DNA of 64,000 bases, taken from NCBI GenBank assembly GCA_938045295.1, contig CALINO010000073.1:1-64000 (forward strand), in the 5' to 3' direction. Position 1 is the first letter of the stretch. Every line of letters begins with the position of its first letter. The DNA comes from an uncultured Arenicella sp. (lineage in GTDB: Bacteria; Pseudomonadota; Gammaproteobacteria; Arenicellales; Arenicellaceae). The notes under the pieces were generated by a model that saw only the letters and a program-made list of their open reading frames with translations, had not been told where the DNA came from and did no database searches. The translations under genes and the position numbers were made by a program. Shown piece by piece: positions 19,602 to 28,038 of the stretch.

Positions 19602-20455
19602 CCACTGCTCACAACAAACCCATTGCCGTGATTAAAGTGGGCGGCGATATGGTGGCGCAAGCAGCGCAACGCAAATCTTTAGCACGCAATGTGGCGGGCT
19701 TATTTAATGCCGGGTGGCAGTGTTTAATACTGCACGGTGGTGGCCCTCAAGTCAGCGCGCTGCAAAAAGCACACGGCCTAAGGCCGCATAAAGTTGAAGG
19801 CCGGCGTGTTACCAATAAGGCCGACTTACAAGTAATAAAACAAGCCCTGTGTGGTGAAGTGAACGTTGATTTAGTCTCTGCGCTGTTAGCAGAGGGCTTG
19901 CCGGCCTTTGGCTGTCATGGCGCTTCAGCAACGTTAATTGAGGCCAATAAACGCCCCCCGATGAAACTCAATACTCATGGCATGGTTGACTTTGGGGAAG
20001 TGGGAGACGTGGCCTCAATCAACCATCAATTGCTTAACGCCATGTTCAGCATCAACGTCATACCGGTTATTGCCTCGCTAGGCGTGAGTAAGAACGGGCG
20101 TATCTTTAACATTAATGCCGACACCACGGTCGCTGCCATTGCCAAATCACTGAAGGCGGATCTATTAATTTTATGCACTCAGGTGGGCGGTGTTTTTCAT
20201 GACATCAGTGATCCGTCCAGTCGAATAGCAACGATTAACCCTCGCCAAGCTGAGCAGTTAATTGAACAAGGCATTATCCGCGACGGAATGATCCCAAAGG
20301 TGCAGGAAGCACTCACACTGCTGTCGCAAGGCGTGAAAGAAATCATCATTACCAACGCATCGAAACCCAACAACTTCATCACGCTTGGCCAGTTTGTCAC
20401 ACATGGTAAGGCAGAAGCCCAACATGGCACACGGCTAGTGCCAGACAATGATTGA
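19598..20455 (+). CDS. argB: N-acylglutamate kinase (ArgB), possibly run in reverse
   Basis: ArgB phosphorylates the gamma-carboxyl of N-acetylglutamate with ATP. The 285-residue protein is an amino-acid-kinase fold with IKVGGDMV (ATP phosphate loop), LHGGGPQVSAL (substrate loop), GRRVTNKADLQVI, NINADTTVAAIA and AEQLIEQGIIRDGMIPKVQEAL near the C terminus. It lacks the long N-terminal helix of arginine-inhibited kinases and resembles the short, arginine-insensitive kind. The ATG at 19598 matches family starts; a TTG twelve codons upstream would add an unmatched tail. In reverse it would make ATP from succinylglutamyl-phosphate, completing a phosphorylating bypass of AstD in this operon. Confidence 0.9.
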   Translation: MTTAHNKPIAVIKVGGDMVAQAAQRKSLARNVAGLFNAGWQCLILHGGGPQVSALQKAHGLRPHKVEGRRVTNKADLQVIKQALCGEVNVDLVSALLAEGLPAFGCHGASATLIEANKRPPMKLNTHGMVDFGEVGDVASINHQLLNAMFSINVIPVIASLGVSKNGRIFNINADTTVAAIAKSLKADLLILCTQVGGVFHDISDPSSRIATINPRQAEQLIEQGIIRDGMIPKVQEALTLLSQGVKEIIITNASKPNNFITLGQFVTHGKAEAQHGTRLVPDND

Positions 20456-20878
20456 CGCTAAGACTAAATTTCCACGGCACGTTTACTACAACAACAAACA
20501 GCGTAAACACAAATTTATAGCCACCAATTTTCATTACTATGAATAACCAATATTGATGATTAATAAACGCTATTCGGTTAAATGCGTTGACCTATTTAAT
20601 AAAGTGTTAATCTTATTTGTGTACAAAAGTTAATGGTCCTGGGGACATAACTAATCAAGATGAATAGGGAAATAGCAATTCGTCTGTGCCCATAATAATG
20701 GCTAATTAGAAACTTAAGTACTTGTAAATACGGGTAATAGAAATAGCTTTAGGAAAATAGCTTGGTCATGACAGCAGGGTGCATCTGACGTTCTAATAGA
20801 TTAAGTAACTTGTCAATAAAGCCGGTAAGCCACGACATTTCCCGCTCAACCTAACCAATAGTTAATGAGGTGAGTCAA
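20456..20878. other. Gene-free region before the haloperoxidase
   Basis: These 423 bp are AT-rich with no convincing gene or terminator. TTGACC at 20587 with TAATCT at 20608 is a weak promoter candidate with short spacing. AGGTGA at 20868-20873 is the ribosome-binding site of the haloperoxidase gene. Confidence 0.35.
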
Positions 20879-22654
20879 ATGAAAGACAACACACAATCGG
20901 AATCAAACACGGACAATATCATCAGTAAACAGTCCGCTGGCGGCTCTTATAAGTCCGCTGACGGCCCTCCTAAAAAAGAGGCACGCAGGACATTTTTAAA
21001 ATCAAGCGTAGGTGTTAGTACGTTGTTAGCAACCGGCGCTAGTTTAACCGCAGCCAGTGGGTTGCATGCGCAAGGCCTAACCCCCTTACAACCAACGGGC
21101 GGTATCGACAACGATTACCGCGCGCTGCAGGCGGCAAATTTAAAACTCACCATGGCTGAAGACCACTTTGGCGAAACAATTTTATTGCAAGACCAAGAAA
21201 GCAATGAAGACGAAGGCCGTTATGAAGACGACCGGTTTTACGCCAGCTACAGCAAGTCTTTGCCATGCAATCAATACGGCGAGGTTCAACCCAGTGCGTT
21301 TAGAAAACTTCGTCGCGCACTTCGCCGTGGCCGAGAAGAAGATTTTAATAACATCGTGCTGCACGCGCTCGACAGCCGCCCATTGGTAAGCCCACAAGCC
21401 TCGTTCAAATTTGAGACTTGCGGTTTAGACAGCCACGGCACACGCATGGCACCGTCGCATACATTCCGCAGCGCGGAAATAGCCGCTGAAACCGCCGAAG
21501 TCTATTGGCAAGCCATTACCAGAGATGTGCCCTACCTTGATTTTCAAACCAATTCTTTGATTGGCGAAGCCGTGGCTGACTTAAATAATTTTTCAGCCAC
21601 ACCTGGCGCAACCAATTTCGGCGCCACCGACGTTGACCTATTATTTCGAGGTGAAACACCGGGTGATTTGGTTGGCCCTTACATCAGTCAGTTTTTATTA
21701 AATGACGTAATATTCGGGCCGGTGGAGTTTGTGCAACGCTACCAACAACCCACCACCGCTCAAGACTTTATGGCCGACACGGCCAATTGGCTCAATGTAC
21801 AACGCGGCGGCACGCCTGCCGAACCCATGACCTTTGATCCAGTGCGGCGCTATATTTACAACGGCCGCACCTTGGGTGAATACGTTCACCGAGACGTGTC
21901 TTTTCAAGCTTATTTAAATGCATGCGCTCAGCTATTAGCACTGGGCAATGATGCCGTTGACCAAGGAAATCCTTACATAAACCAAACTACCACCCAAGAA
22001 GGATTTGTGACCTTTGGCGCGCCGTTTGCGGTTGACCTAGTGACTCGAGTGGCCAATTTAGCCTTCACCGGTGCTTGGTTTCAAAAATGGCGCGTACACC
22101 GTTTTCTTCGCCCAGAAGCGTACGCGGGGCGTGTGCACTTCAACCTTACAGGCTCGCGCAATTATGAATTGCATGGCGACATTTTGAACAGCAATGCGGT
22201 GCAAAAAGTCTTCAGCCAAAATGGCACGTATTTATTGCCTCAAGGTTTTTCTGAAGGCTCGCCAACCCACCCATCGTACCCTGCTGGGCACGCGTGTGTG
22301 GCTGGAGCCTGCGTAACCGCGCTAAAAGCGTACTTCAATGAAGACTATGTCTTAAGCGATACCGTTCAAGCCGACGCCGAAGGCTTGTCGCTCATTCCCT
22401 ACAATGGCCAAGCCCTCACCGTTGGCGGTGAGCTGAACAAGTTAGCCAACAACATTGCACTGGGGCGCGATGCCGCAGGCGTGCATTACCGCCAAGATGG
22501 TATTCAAGGTTTACAAGCCGGCGAGCAACAAGCCATTGCGTACATAAAAGACCAGTCTCGCACTTTAAAAGAAGCCAATAACGACGGTTTTTACCTAACC
22601 AAATTTGATGGCACTCGCATTAATATTAAGAACGGGGTGGTTAGCAACGTGTAA
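20879..22654 (+). CDS. Tat-exported vanadium-dependent haloperoxidase
   Basis: This 591-residue protein is an algal-type vanadium haloperoxidase, which uses peroxide to oxidise halide. The N terminus carries a twin-arginine signal (ARRTFLKSSVG, hydrophobic stretch, LHAQG at about 65), so it should be exported folded. Vanadate-binding motifs are K403 and R411 in KWRVHRFLRPEA, PSYPAGHA at 465-472 with H471 as acid-base His, and ALGRDAAGVHYRQDGIQGL with R530 and the vanadate-linking H536. Ala469 stands where many bromoperoxidases have Ser in PSGH. The ATG is set by AGGTGA at six bases; an in-frame GTG three codons upstream is inside that site. It is a single gene, ending in a strong terminator. 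Halide preference is not predictable. Confidence 0.9.
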   Translation: MKDNTQSESNTDNIISKQSAGGSYKSADGPPKKEARRTFLKSSVGVSTLLATGASLTAASGLHAQGLTPLQPTGGIDNDYRALQAANLKLTMAEDHFGETILLQDQESNEDEGRYEDDRFYASYSKSLPCNQYGEVQPSAFRKLRRALRRGREEDFNNIVLHALDSRPLVSPQASFKFETCGLDSHGTRMAPSHTFRSAEIAAETAEVYWQAITRDVPYLDFQTNSLIGEAVADLNNFSATPGATNFGATDVDLLFRGETPGDLVGPYISQFLLNDVIFGPVEFVQRYQQPTTAQDFMADTANWLNVQRGGTPAEPMTFDPVRRYIYNGRTLGEYVHRDVSFQAYLNACAQLLALGNDAVDQGNPYINQTTTQEGFVTFGAPFAVDLVTRVANLAFTGAWFQKWRVHRFLRPEAYAGRVHFNLTGSRNYELHGDILNSNAVQKVFSQNGTYLLPQGFSEGSPTHPSYPAGHACVAGACVTALKAYFNEDYVLSDTVQADAEGLSLIPYNGQALTVGGELNKLANNIALGRDAAGVHYRQDGIQGLQAGEQQAIAYIKDQSRTLKEANNDGFYLTKFDGTRINIKNGVVSNV

Positions 22655-22680
22655 TACTGAGCTGCATCAGCAATAAAAAA

Positions 22681-22708
22681 GAGGCCAGTGTAATGCTGGC
22701 CTCTTTTT
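22681..22708. terminator. Intrinsic terminator, bidirectional
   Basis: GAGGCCAG (22681-22688) and CTGGCCTC (22696-22703) form an eight-pair GC-rich stem with a seven-base loop, followed by TTTTT and preceded by six A. It can end both the haloperoxidase and the convergent pdxH transcript. Confidence 0.92.
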
Positions 22709-22714
22709 AGTTCA

Positions 22715-23347
22715 TTACGGTTGCAAGCGCTCTATTTGCCAACCACCTTCGTGATATTGATAACGAAACCGATCGTGCAAGCGGTAGTCTCCGCCCTGCC
22801 AAAATTCAAAGCTATGAGGCTCAATTAAATACCCACCCCAACGCTCTGGCAATGGCACTTGATCTTCGAGCTCATCTTGATTGCGCATAAACGCCTGTTC
22901 TAATGTTTGCCTTGAATCAATTACTTGGCTTTGCTCTGAGGTATAAGCGGCCACTTGTGATTGCCGCGGCCTTGAATGAAAATACTCAGCTACTTTTTCT
23001 CTATCAAGGGCTTTGGCCACCCCTTGTACTCGCACTTGGCGTTCGTAAGCATGCCAAGGAAAAAGTAACGACACCTTGGGGTTGGCTGAAATTTCTTGGC
23101 CTTTAGTGCTGTCGGTGTCAGTGAAAAAAACAAACCCATCAGCGGACACACTTTTCAGTAGCACGTAACGCTGGTTAGGCTGACCACTGGCATCACAGGT
23201 ACCGACAATCATCGCGGTTGGGTCTTTAATAGACGTACCCATTATTTGCTGCAACCATTGTTCAAATTGAGAAACCGGGCAGGCATTAAGGTCTGCTCGC
23301 GATAAGCGGCCCATGGAATAATTACGGCGAAACTCTTCTAAATTCAT
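22715..23347 (-). CDS. pdxH: Pyridoxamine 5'-phosphate oxidase
   Basis: PdxH oxidises pyridoxamine- or pyridoxine-5'-phosphate to PLP using FMN and oxygen. The 210-residue length is typical. FMN contacts are visible in QRYVLLKSVSADGFVFFTDTDSTKG (about 59-83) and LLFPWHAYERQVRVQG (about 93-108), and substrate-binding SRPRQSQVAAYTSEQSQV (about 129-146) and EFWQGGDYRLHDRFRY near the C terminus are as in E. coli. It lies about 70 bases after the SDR gene of the operon upstream and may be co-transcribed. PLP supply suits a window with several PLP enzymes, but no direct link is shown. Confidence 0.95.
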   Translation of the reverse strand: MNLEEFRRNYSMGRLSRADLNACPVSQFEQWLQQIMGTSIKDPTAMIVGTCDASGQPNQRYVLLKSVSADGFVFFTDTDSTKGQEISANPKVSLLFPWHAYERQVRVQGVAKALDREKVAEYFHSRPRQSQVAAYTSEQSQVIDSRQTLEQAFMRNQDELEDQVPLPERWGGYLIEPHSFEFWQGGDYRLHDRFRYQYHEGGWQIERLQP

Positions 23348-23420
23348 ATACAGCTGACGATATGGCTAATTAACAACCTCGATTATATACAGAGTACGAT
23401 TGCCTAGCCTAATGGTTGCG

Positions 23421-24170
23421 CTAGCTCATTTTCGTCAGTAACGTAAGAGGCGCTATTTTCATCAACCTGGCCATGATTTCCCAAGGCCAGCTGGGCACAT
23501 AATAATTCCCGCCCTCTTTGTCGATGGCTTTTAAAATCGCTCGGCAACCGGTTTCAGTGTCCACAATAAACGGCACCTTTTTTACCTTTTCATTGATTTC
23601 ACTGCGAATAAAGCCTGGGTGAATCGTGGTGGCTTTAATCGGGGTACCTAATAAATCCACCCGAATGCCTTCGGTTAATGTGGAGACCGCTGATTTAGTG
23701 GCGGCATACACCGTAAGCGCACGACGAAAACCGCGCACCGCACTGACCGATGAAATCATCACAAGGTGGCCTTGGTTACGCTCTCTAAAATGCTCTAATG
23801 CCGCCTCACACTGGGCAATGGCCGACACAAAATTGGTGATGGCGGTTTGTTTATTGGCATTAAAGTAACCGGTACCAAGTGAGGCACCTTTACCCATACC
23901 GGCATTAACAATGACTCGGTCGATGTGACCTAAATCAGCAACGAACTGTTTAAACACCTCGAACACCTGATCATGATCGTTAACGTCTAATTCTCTGACG
24001 GCAATTTTCACGTTCGGGTTAATAACTTTTATTTCGGCTTTCAGTTCTTCTAAGCGTTCTACCCGCCGAGCGCACAGCGCCAAATTCCTACCTTGCTGAG
24101 CGTACATTTTTGCCATGGTGTAACCCAGACCAGAACTGGCTCCGGTGATTAAAATGTTTTGTCTATTCAT
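23421..24170 (-). CDS. Short-chain dehydrogenase/reductase
   Basis: This 249-residue classical SDR has the dinucleotide motif TGASSGLGYTMAK (about 8-20), an NAG motif (VNAGMGKG, about 90-97), Ser in MISSVSAVRG and the catalytic pair YAATK (about 156-160). The arginine after the second strand (CARRVERL) suggests NADP. The C terminus (PSWPWEIMARLMKIAPLTLLTKM) looks membrane-associating, as in several SDR proteins acting on lipids. It is the last gene of a four-gene set with a histidine phosphatase, a phosphotransferase and another SDR. The substrate is unknown; a lipid or acyl compound is a reasonable guess. Confidence 0.88.
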   Translation of the reverse strand: MNRQNILITGASSGLGYTMAKMYAQQGRNLALCARRVERLEELKAEIKVINPNVKIAVRELDVNDHDQVFEVFKQFVADLGHIDRVIVNAGMGKGASLGTGYFNANKQTAITNFVSAIAQCEAALEHFRERNQGHLVMISSVSAVRGFRRALTVYAATKSAVSTLTEGIRVDLLGTPIKATTIHPGFIRSEINEKVKKVPFIVDTETGCRAILKAIDKEGGNYYVPSWPWEIMARLMKIAPLTLLTKMS

Positions 24171-24186
24171 ACTAAACCTCGATTAT

Positions 24187-24924
24187 TTAGGCGTAACTGA
24201 TTAGGTGCTGGTGTTGTGCGCTTTCAAAATGGGTGTGCTCGTTAAGCGATGCCACGAATTGACGCGTCGGGGTAATCACTATTTTGCTAACGCCACAGTT
24301 TATAAGTGTCCAATTCATGCGCATCAAAGCTTGGCTAGGCAAGCCTAATAAAGACTGCGTAATAAGAGAAATTGGCCCACCAGAAGTGAACACCCATATT
24401 GATTTTTTATCACTGTGCTCGCTTAACAGCGACTGATAAGCGCCATGCACACGATGCTTAAATTCGCCCCATGACTCACTGTACGCTTGATCATTGTCTG
24501 CGGTCATCCAGCGTTTCATTGCCGCATTAAACTCACGCTCAAAGAACGCTTTGGGGTCTTGTTGTTGTTTAATAAACTTGAGCATGGATTCAACCGTGAC
24601 GTATTCTGGCCGATACGCTCGCAGTATCTGTTGGTGGTCATACTCATTCCAACCGGCATTTTCTTGCGGTTGCTGTCGGTGAGCCGATGTGGCGCCGTCA
24701 GCACCACTTTCATCAGAGCACTTATGAAAACTATCTAAACAGTGTTTGGCTGTTTGCCTGTGCCGCTGCATACCCCCAGTTATTAATACTTCAGGCGCTG
24801 GCAAACGATGGCCAAGCGCCTGCCCTAAACGCTGCGCTTGTTCGATGCCCAACGAGCTCAGTTGGTCGTAGTTTTCTTGCCCAGACGAAGCTTGCCCGTG
24901 GCGCATTAAATACAGTACCGTCAT
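24187..24924 (-). CDS. Histidine phosphatase (phosphoglycerate mutase-like) family protein
   Basis: The 245-residue protein begins MTVLYLMRHGQAS, the RHG phosphohistidine motif of the branch, and has a later catalytic His in TSGGPISL (replacing the usual SHG, so the second His is not obvious). QRLGQALG and ITGGMQRHRQTA are as in the family. The ATG lies one base after the stop of the phosphotransferase gene, so the two are translationally coupled; an upstream extension of 50 codons would run inside that gene and is rejected. The same pairing occurs in other Proteobacteria in acyl-CoA dehydrogenase clusters. The substrate is unknown. Confidence 0.85.
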   Translation of the reverse strand: MTVLYLMRHGQASSGQENYDQLSSLGIEQAQRLGQALGHRLPAPEVLITGGMQRHRQTAKHCLDSFHKCSDESGADGATSAHRQQPQENAGWNEYDHQQILRAYRPEYVTVESMLKFIKQQQDPKAFFEREFNAAMKRWMTADNDQAYSESWGEFKHRVHGAYQSLLSEHSDKKSIWVFTSGGPISLITQSLLGLPSQALMRMNWTLINCGVSKIVITPTRQFVASLNEHTHFESAQHQHLISYA

Positions 24925-24925
24925 G

Positions 24926-25981
24926 TTATTTAATGACTTTTTTGCAACGGTCAAGAAAGTAATGCACAAACAACCAAAAGTGTTTAAAGGCAGGGTTGGT
25001 CGTTTGCTTATGGTGATAGCGATAGTAAATTTGTTGCAAAATGCCAGCCAAACGAAATAAGCCATAGACTTCATAAAAACGCATATCGGCCGCCCCCCAT
25101 GATGTGCGTTCTTGGTAATAGTCGATCACTTGTTGGCGGGTTAACATGCCGGGCAAATGCGTGGGCTGACGCCGTGCTTTACGAGCAAAAAAATCATCGT
25201 CGGCTTGCACCCAATACGCCAAGGAATTACCTAGGTCCATCATAGGATCACCCAAAGTTGCCAGCTCCCAATCTAAAACCGCGATAATTTGTGTGGGGTC
25301 GTCCTTGCTTAATACTACGTTGTCTAAACGATAGTCGTTGTGCGTTAAGCAAATATTTTCTTTGCTCGGCATGTTGTCTTCAAGCCACGCCATGATTTTA
25401 TGCGCGCTGGGTACATTCCATGTCTTGGCTTTGCTGTAACGCTGACACCAACCTTGTATTTGCCGCTGCATATAACCCTCGCCTTTAGCAAGGTGTGCCA
25501 AGCCGGCCTGCTGGTAATCAACCTTATGCAATTCAATTAAGCTATCTAAAAAATTAGTGCACAACGCTTTGGTTTGCATTGGGTCTAATTTTAGACTGCG
25601 AGGCATATTGGTACGAGGAATGATGCCATTTACTTTTTCCATTACGTAGAACTCTGTACCAATTAATGAATCATCACAATGGGCTAACATTTCAGGCACG
25701 TAGGAGTACACCGGTTTTAACGCGGCTTGCAAACGGTGTTCGCGCCCCATGTCATGCGCACCTTTGGCTTTAGTGCCTGCTGGCGCACGCCGCAGCACCA
25801 CATCACGTTCAGGGTAGGTTAAACAATAAGTCCAATTTGATGCACCGCCGGAATATTGAACCACACTGGGCTCGCCTGAAATACCGCCAATGGCTTGTTT
25901 TAACCATGGGTTTAACACCGCCATATCGAGCTCTTCGCCAGCCCGAACATTATTCTCCACTTTGTTTTTACTGGCACTCAT
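24926..25981 (-). CDS. Aminoglycoside-phosphotransferase-like kinase (ACAD10/11-type)
   Basis: The 351-residue protein has a small-molecule kinase fold: SGGASNWTYCLTYP for the nucleotide loop (about 44-57), VVLRRAPAG with the ATP Lys/Arg region, the catalytic loop LTHNDYRLDNVV (about 211-222) and metal-binding VLDWELATLGDPMMDLG (about 235-251). This version resembles the kinase domain of acyl-CoA dehydrogenase family members 10/11, which phosphorylate 4-hydroxyacyl-CoA, rather than drug-resistance enzymes. Gene neighbours (two SDRs and a phosphatase) support a role in unusual fatty or hydroxy acid breakdown. Antibiotic resistance is unlikely. Confidence 0.87.
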   Translation of the reverse strand: MSASKNKVENNVRAGEELDMAVLNPWLKQAIGGISGEPSVVQYSGGASNWTYCLTYPERDVVLRRAPAGTKAKGAHDMGREHRLQAALKPVYSYVPEMLAHCDDSLIGTEFYVMEKVNGIIPRTNMPRSLKLDPMQTKALCTNFLDSLIELHKVDYQQAGLAHLAKGEGYMQRQIQGWCQRYSKAKTWNVPSAHKIMAWLEDNMPSKENICLTHNDYRLDNVVLSKDDPTQIIAVLDWELATLGDPMMDLGNSLAYWVQADDDFFARKARRQPTHLPGMLTRQQVIDYYQERTSWGAADMRFYEVYGLFRLAGILQQIYYRYHHKQTTNPAFKHFWLFVHYFLDRCKKVIK

Positions 25982-26058
25982 ATTGGTAGGTACTTAATCG
26001 GTGATTATTGATAGGTGGATTCTAAATAGACACTAATAATCGACACAGAGCCGCTGAA

Positions 26059-26868
26059 TTAGTTCGGCACTTTGATGTATTTAGCTGTGCGTTTTTTCAC
26101 CATAGAGAGATAGCGTTCTATTGGCAAAAAGCGTTTGAACCGATGAATTTTTCGCCCATCTTTATGGGTGATAATCATAAATTTTCGAGCGCTGACTCCA
26201 TCCGCTATCTTCTGCGCAATTACGTCAGCCGACACGCCAGAGTTTTTCACCATTTTATCCACCACGGCCACCATGTCTTTATCGCCAGTACGTAGCGATG
26301 CATTAAGATTGGTTTCAAAAAAGGCCGGGCAAACCACACTGACATGTATGTTTTCATGCGCCAATTCCAAATGGTAGGTTTCAGATAAGCTAACCATGGC
26401 CGCCTTAGACACACAATAACTGCCCATACTCGGTGATGCCGTAATGCCGGCTTGTGAGGCAATATTAATAATATCTTTATCGGTGTTGCTTTTGCGCAGC
26501 AATGGCAACATGCCTTTGGTCATTCTGACATGACCGAGCAAATTCACATCAAGCACCCATTGCCATTGCTCCATGCTTTCAGACTCAAGCTGACCTGCGG
26601 TGGCCACTCCAGCATTATTAATCAGCATATCTAACGAGCCCCAACGTTCAGCCAAACCGATGGCTAATTTGTCCACATCCCATTGTTTGGTAATGTCGCA
26701 CTCCATGAAAAACGCAGAACCGCCGGCCTGATTAATCAGATCAACCGTTTCATCGCCGCCGTCCTTATTAACGTCTGCAACGCAAATCTCGCAGCCTATT
26801 TTGGCGTAACTCTCCGCTAAAGCTCGGCCTAAACCTGACCCAGCGCCAGTAATTAAAACTTTCTTCAT
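26059..26868 (-). CDS. Short-chain dehydrogenase/reductase
   Basis: This 269-residue classical SDR has TGAGSGLGRALAESY (about 7-21), D34 in CVADVNKDGG, which suggests NAD rather than NADP, the INNAGVA motif (about 85-91), IINIASQAGI and the catalytic YCVSK (about 152-156). The C-terminal tail is basic (KKRTAKYIKVPN). It is the first gene of the operon running to 23421 and is divergent from the LysR regulator at 27078, the usual layout for a LysR-controlled operon. The substrate is not known. Confidence 0.88.
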   Translation of the reverse strand: MKKVLITGAGSGLGRALAESYAKIGCEICVADVNKDGGDETVDLINQAGGSAFFMECDITKQWDVDKLAIGLAERWGSLDMLINNAGVATAGQLESESMEQWQWVLDVNLLGHVRMTKGMLPLLRKSNTDKDIINIASQAGITASPSMGSYCVSKAAMVSLSETYHLELAHENIHVSVVCPAFFETNLNASLRTGDKDMVAVVDKMVKNSGVSADVIAQKIADGVSARKFMIITHKDGRKIHRFKRFLPIERYLSMVKKRTAKYIKVPN

Positions 26869-27077
26869 AATGATTTAAAGATGATTAATAAAATAATAAG
26901 CGCTGACATTGCAGCGCACAAACATCACTGTCAACAATAACGACTCCAATGACAGCTACCATTGATAGATACCAATAAGCAAGGATCAGTGGTTAGCATA
27001 CCTCAAGCATATATGAACAAAATGAAAAGTGATACACTCAAACTATGACGAACATTCAACACGACACATGAGTGAGC

Positions 27078-27989
27078 ATGGGCGCTAATAATAAGATTCA
27101 TCAATTGGATTTAAATTTGCTTAAAGTTTTCAAGGCATTGTACGCTGAGCAAAACATGACACGAGCCGCTGAGGTACTGCATTTAACGCCCTCGGCGGTG
27201 AGCCATGCTATTAAACGCTTACGCCATACGCTGGACGATGAATTGTTTGTTCGCAGTCAAAACAAAATGCGGCCTACTCCGGCATGCCAGCGCATGGCGC
27301 CAACAATCATTAACAACCTCACGCAGCTGCAGCAAGTACTGCAACAATGGGGGGAATTCAGTGCTAGCGAATCAACCTACCATTTTAAAATTGGCATGCA
27401 CGATGCATTCGAACCAACGGTTCTCACCCAATTAGCCGTGCTGATTGACAAACACGCACCTAATGCCAGCTTTTCAAGCATTAAATTTGATCGTACAAAT
27501 CTTGAACGAGAACTGGCTTCGAGCAAAATTGATCTTGCCATTGATGTGGCAATGACGGTTCGCCAACCCGTCAAACGCCATACGTTCAAGAGCTCAGAAT
27601 TTTTTGTATTGATGAGGCACAACCACCCAAGTAGCAAGCACTTGGAACAAGAGGCGTATCTGGCGGCTCGCCATATTTCGGTGTCGAACCGACCCAATGG
27701 GATGACCACCGAAGATGCGTTTTTTAATAACCTGGGTTTAAAAAGAGAGTCTAAGATACGCTGCCAAAACTACTACGCGGCGCGAGAAATAGTGCGCAAC
27801 TCAGACCACCTATTAACCCTTCCGAAAATGCTGGCCATGCAACTGCTTGACTCGGAGCTCATTCTTCAACCACTGCCATTTGAACTAAAGCCATTTACGG
27901 TAAGCCTTTACTGGCACGAGCACGCCGATAATGACGACGCCTTAAGTTGGCTCAGAGACTTAATTAAAGACAATATAGTGCTGGGTTAA
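27078..27989 (+). CDS. LysR-family transcriptional regulator
   Basis: The 303-residue protein has the N-terminal winged helix (LDLNLLKVFKALYAEQNMTRAAEVLHLTPSAVSHAIKRLRHTLDDELFVR, quoted in pieces here: LLKVFKALY, MTRAAEVL, SAVSHAIKRL, DDELFVR) and a periplasmic-binding-like effector domain from about residue 90. It resembles the NodD/LeuO/YbeF-like branch by the PTPACQRMAP linker. An in-frame GTG lies two codons before the chosen ATG. It diverges from the SDR operon over about 200 bp, so that operon is the likely target. The inducer is unknown. Confidence 0.88.
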   Translation: MGANNKIHQLDLNLLKVFKALYAEQNMTRAAEVLHLTPSAVSHAIKRLRHTLDDELFVRSQNKMRPTPACQRMAPTIINNLTQLQQVLQQWGEFSASESTYHFKIGMHDAFEPTVLTQLAVLIDKHAPNASFSSIKFDRTNLERELASSKIDLAIDVAMTVRQPVKRHTFKSSEFFVLMRHNHPSSKHLEQEAYLAARHISVSNRPNGMTTEDAFFNNLGLKRESKIRCQNYYAAREIVRNSDHLLTLPKMLAMQLLDSELILQPLPFELKPFTVSLYWHEHADNDDALSWLRDLIKDNIVLG

Positions 27990-28038
27990 TGTTTACCGCT
28001 GCTCTAACTCAAGCGCCCACTAAAAAAGTTAAGGCTAA

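Noticed and set aside
24925-25074. 50-codon extension of the histidine phosphatase
   Set aside because: It would overlap the upstream kinase gene in another frame, and the RHG motif normally lies within about ten residues of the start.
24926-25981. Antibiotic-resistance aminoglycoside phosphotransferase
   Set aside because: The motif text and operon partners fit the ACAD10/11-type kinase of lipid metabolism.
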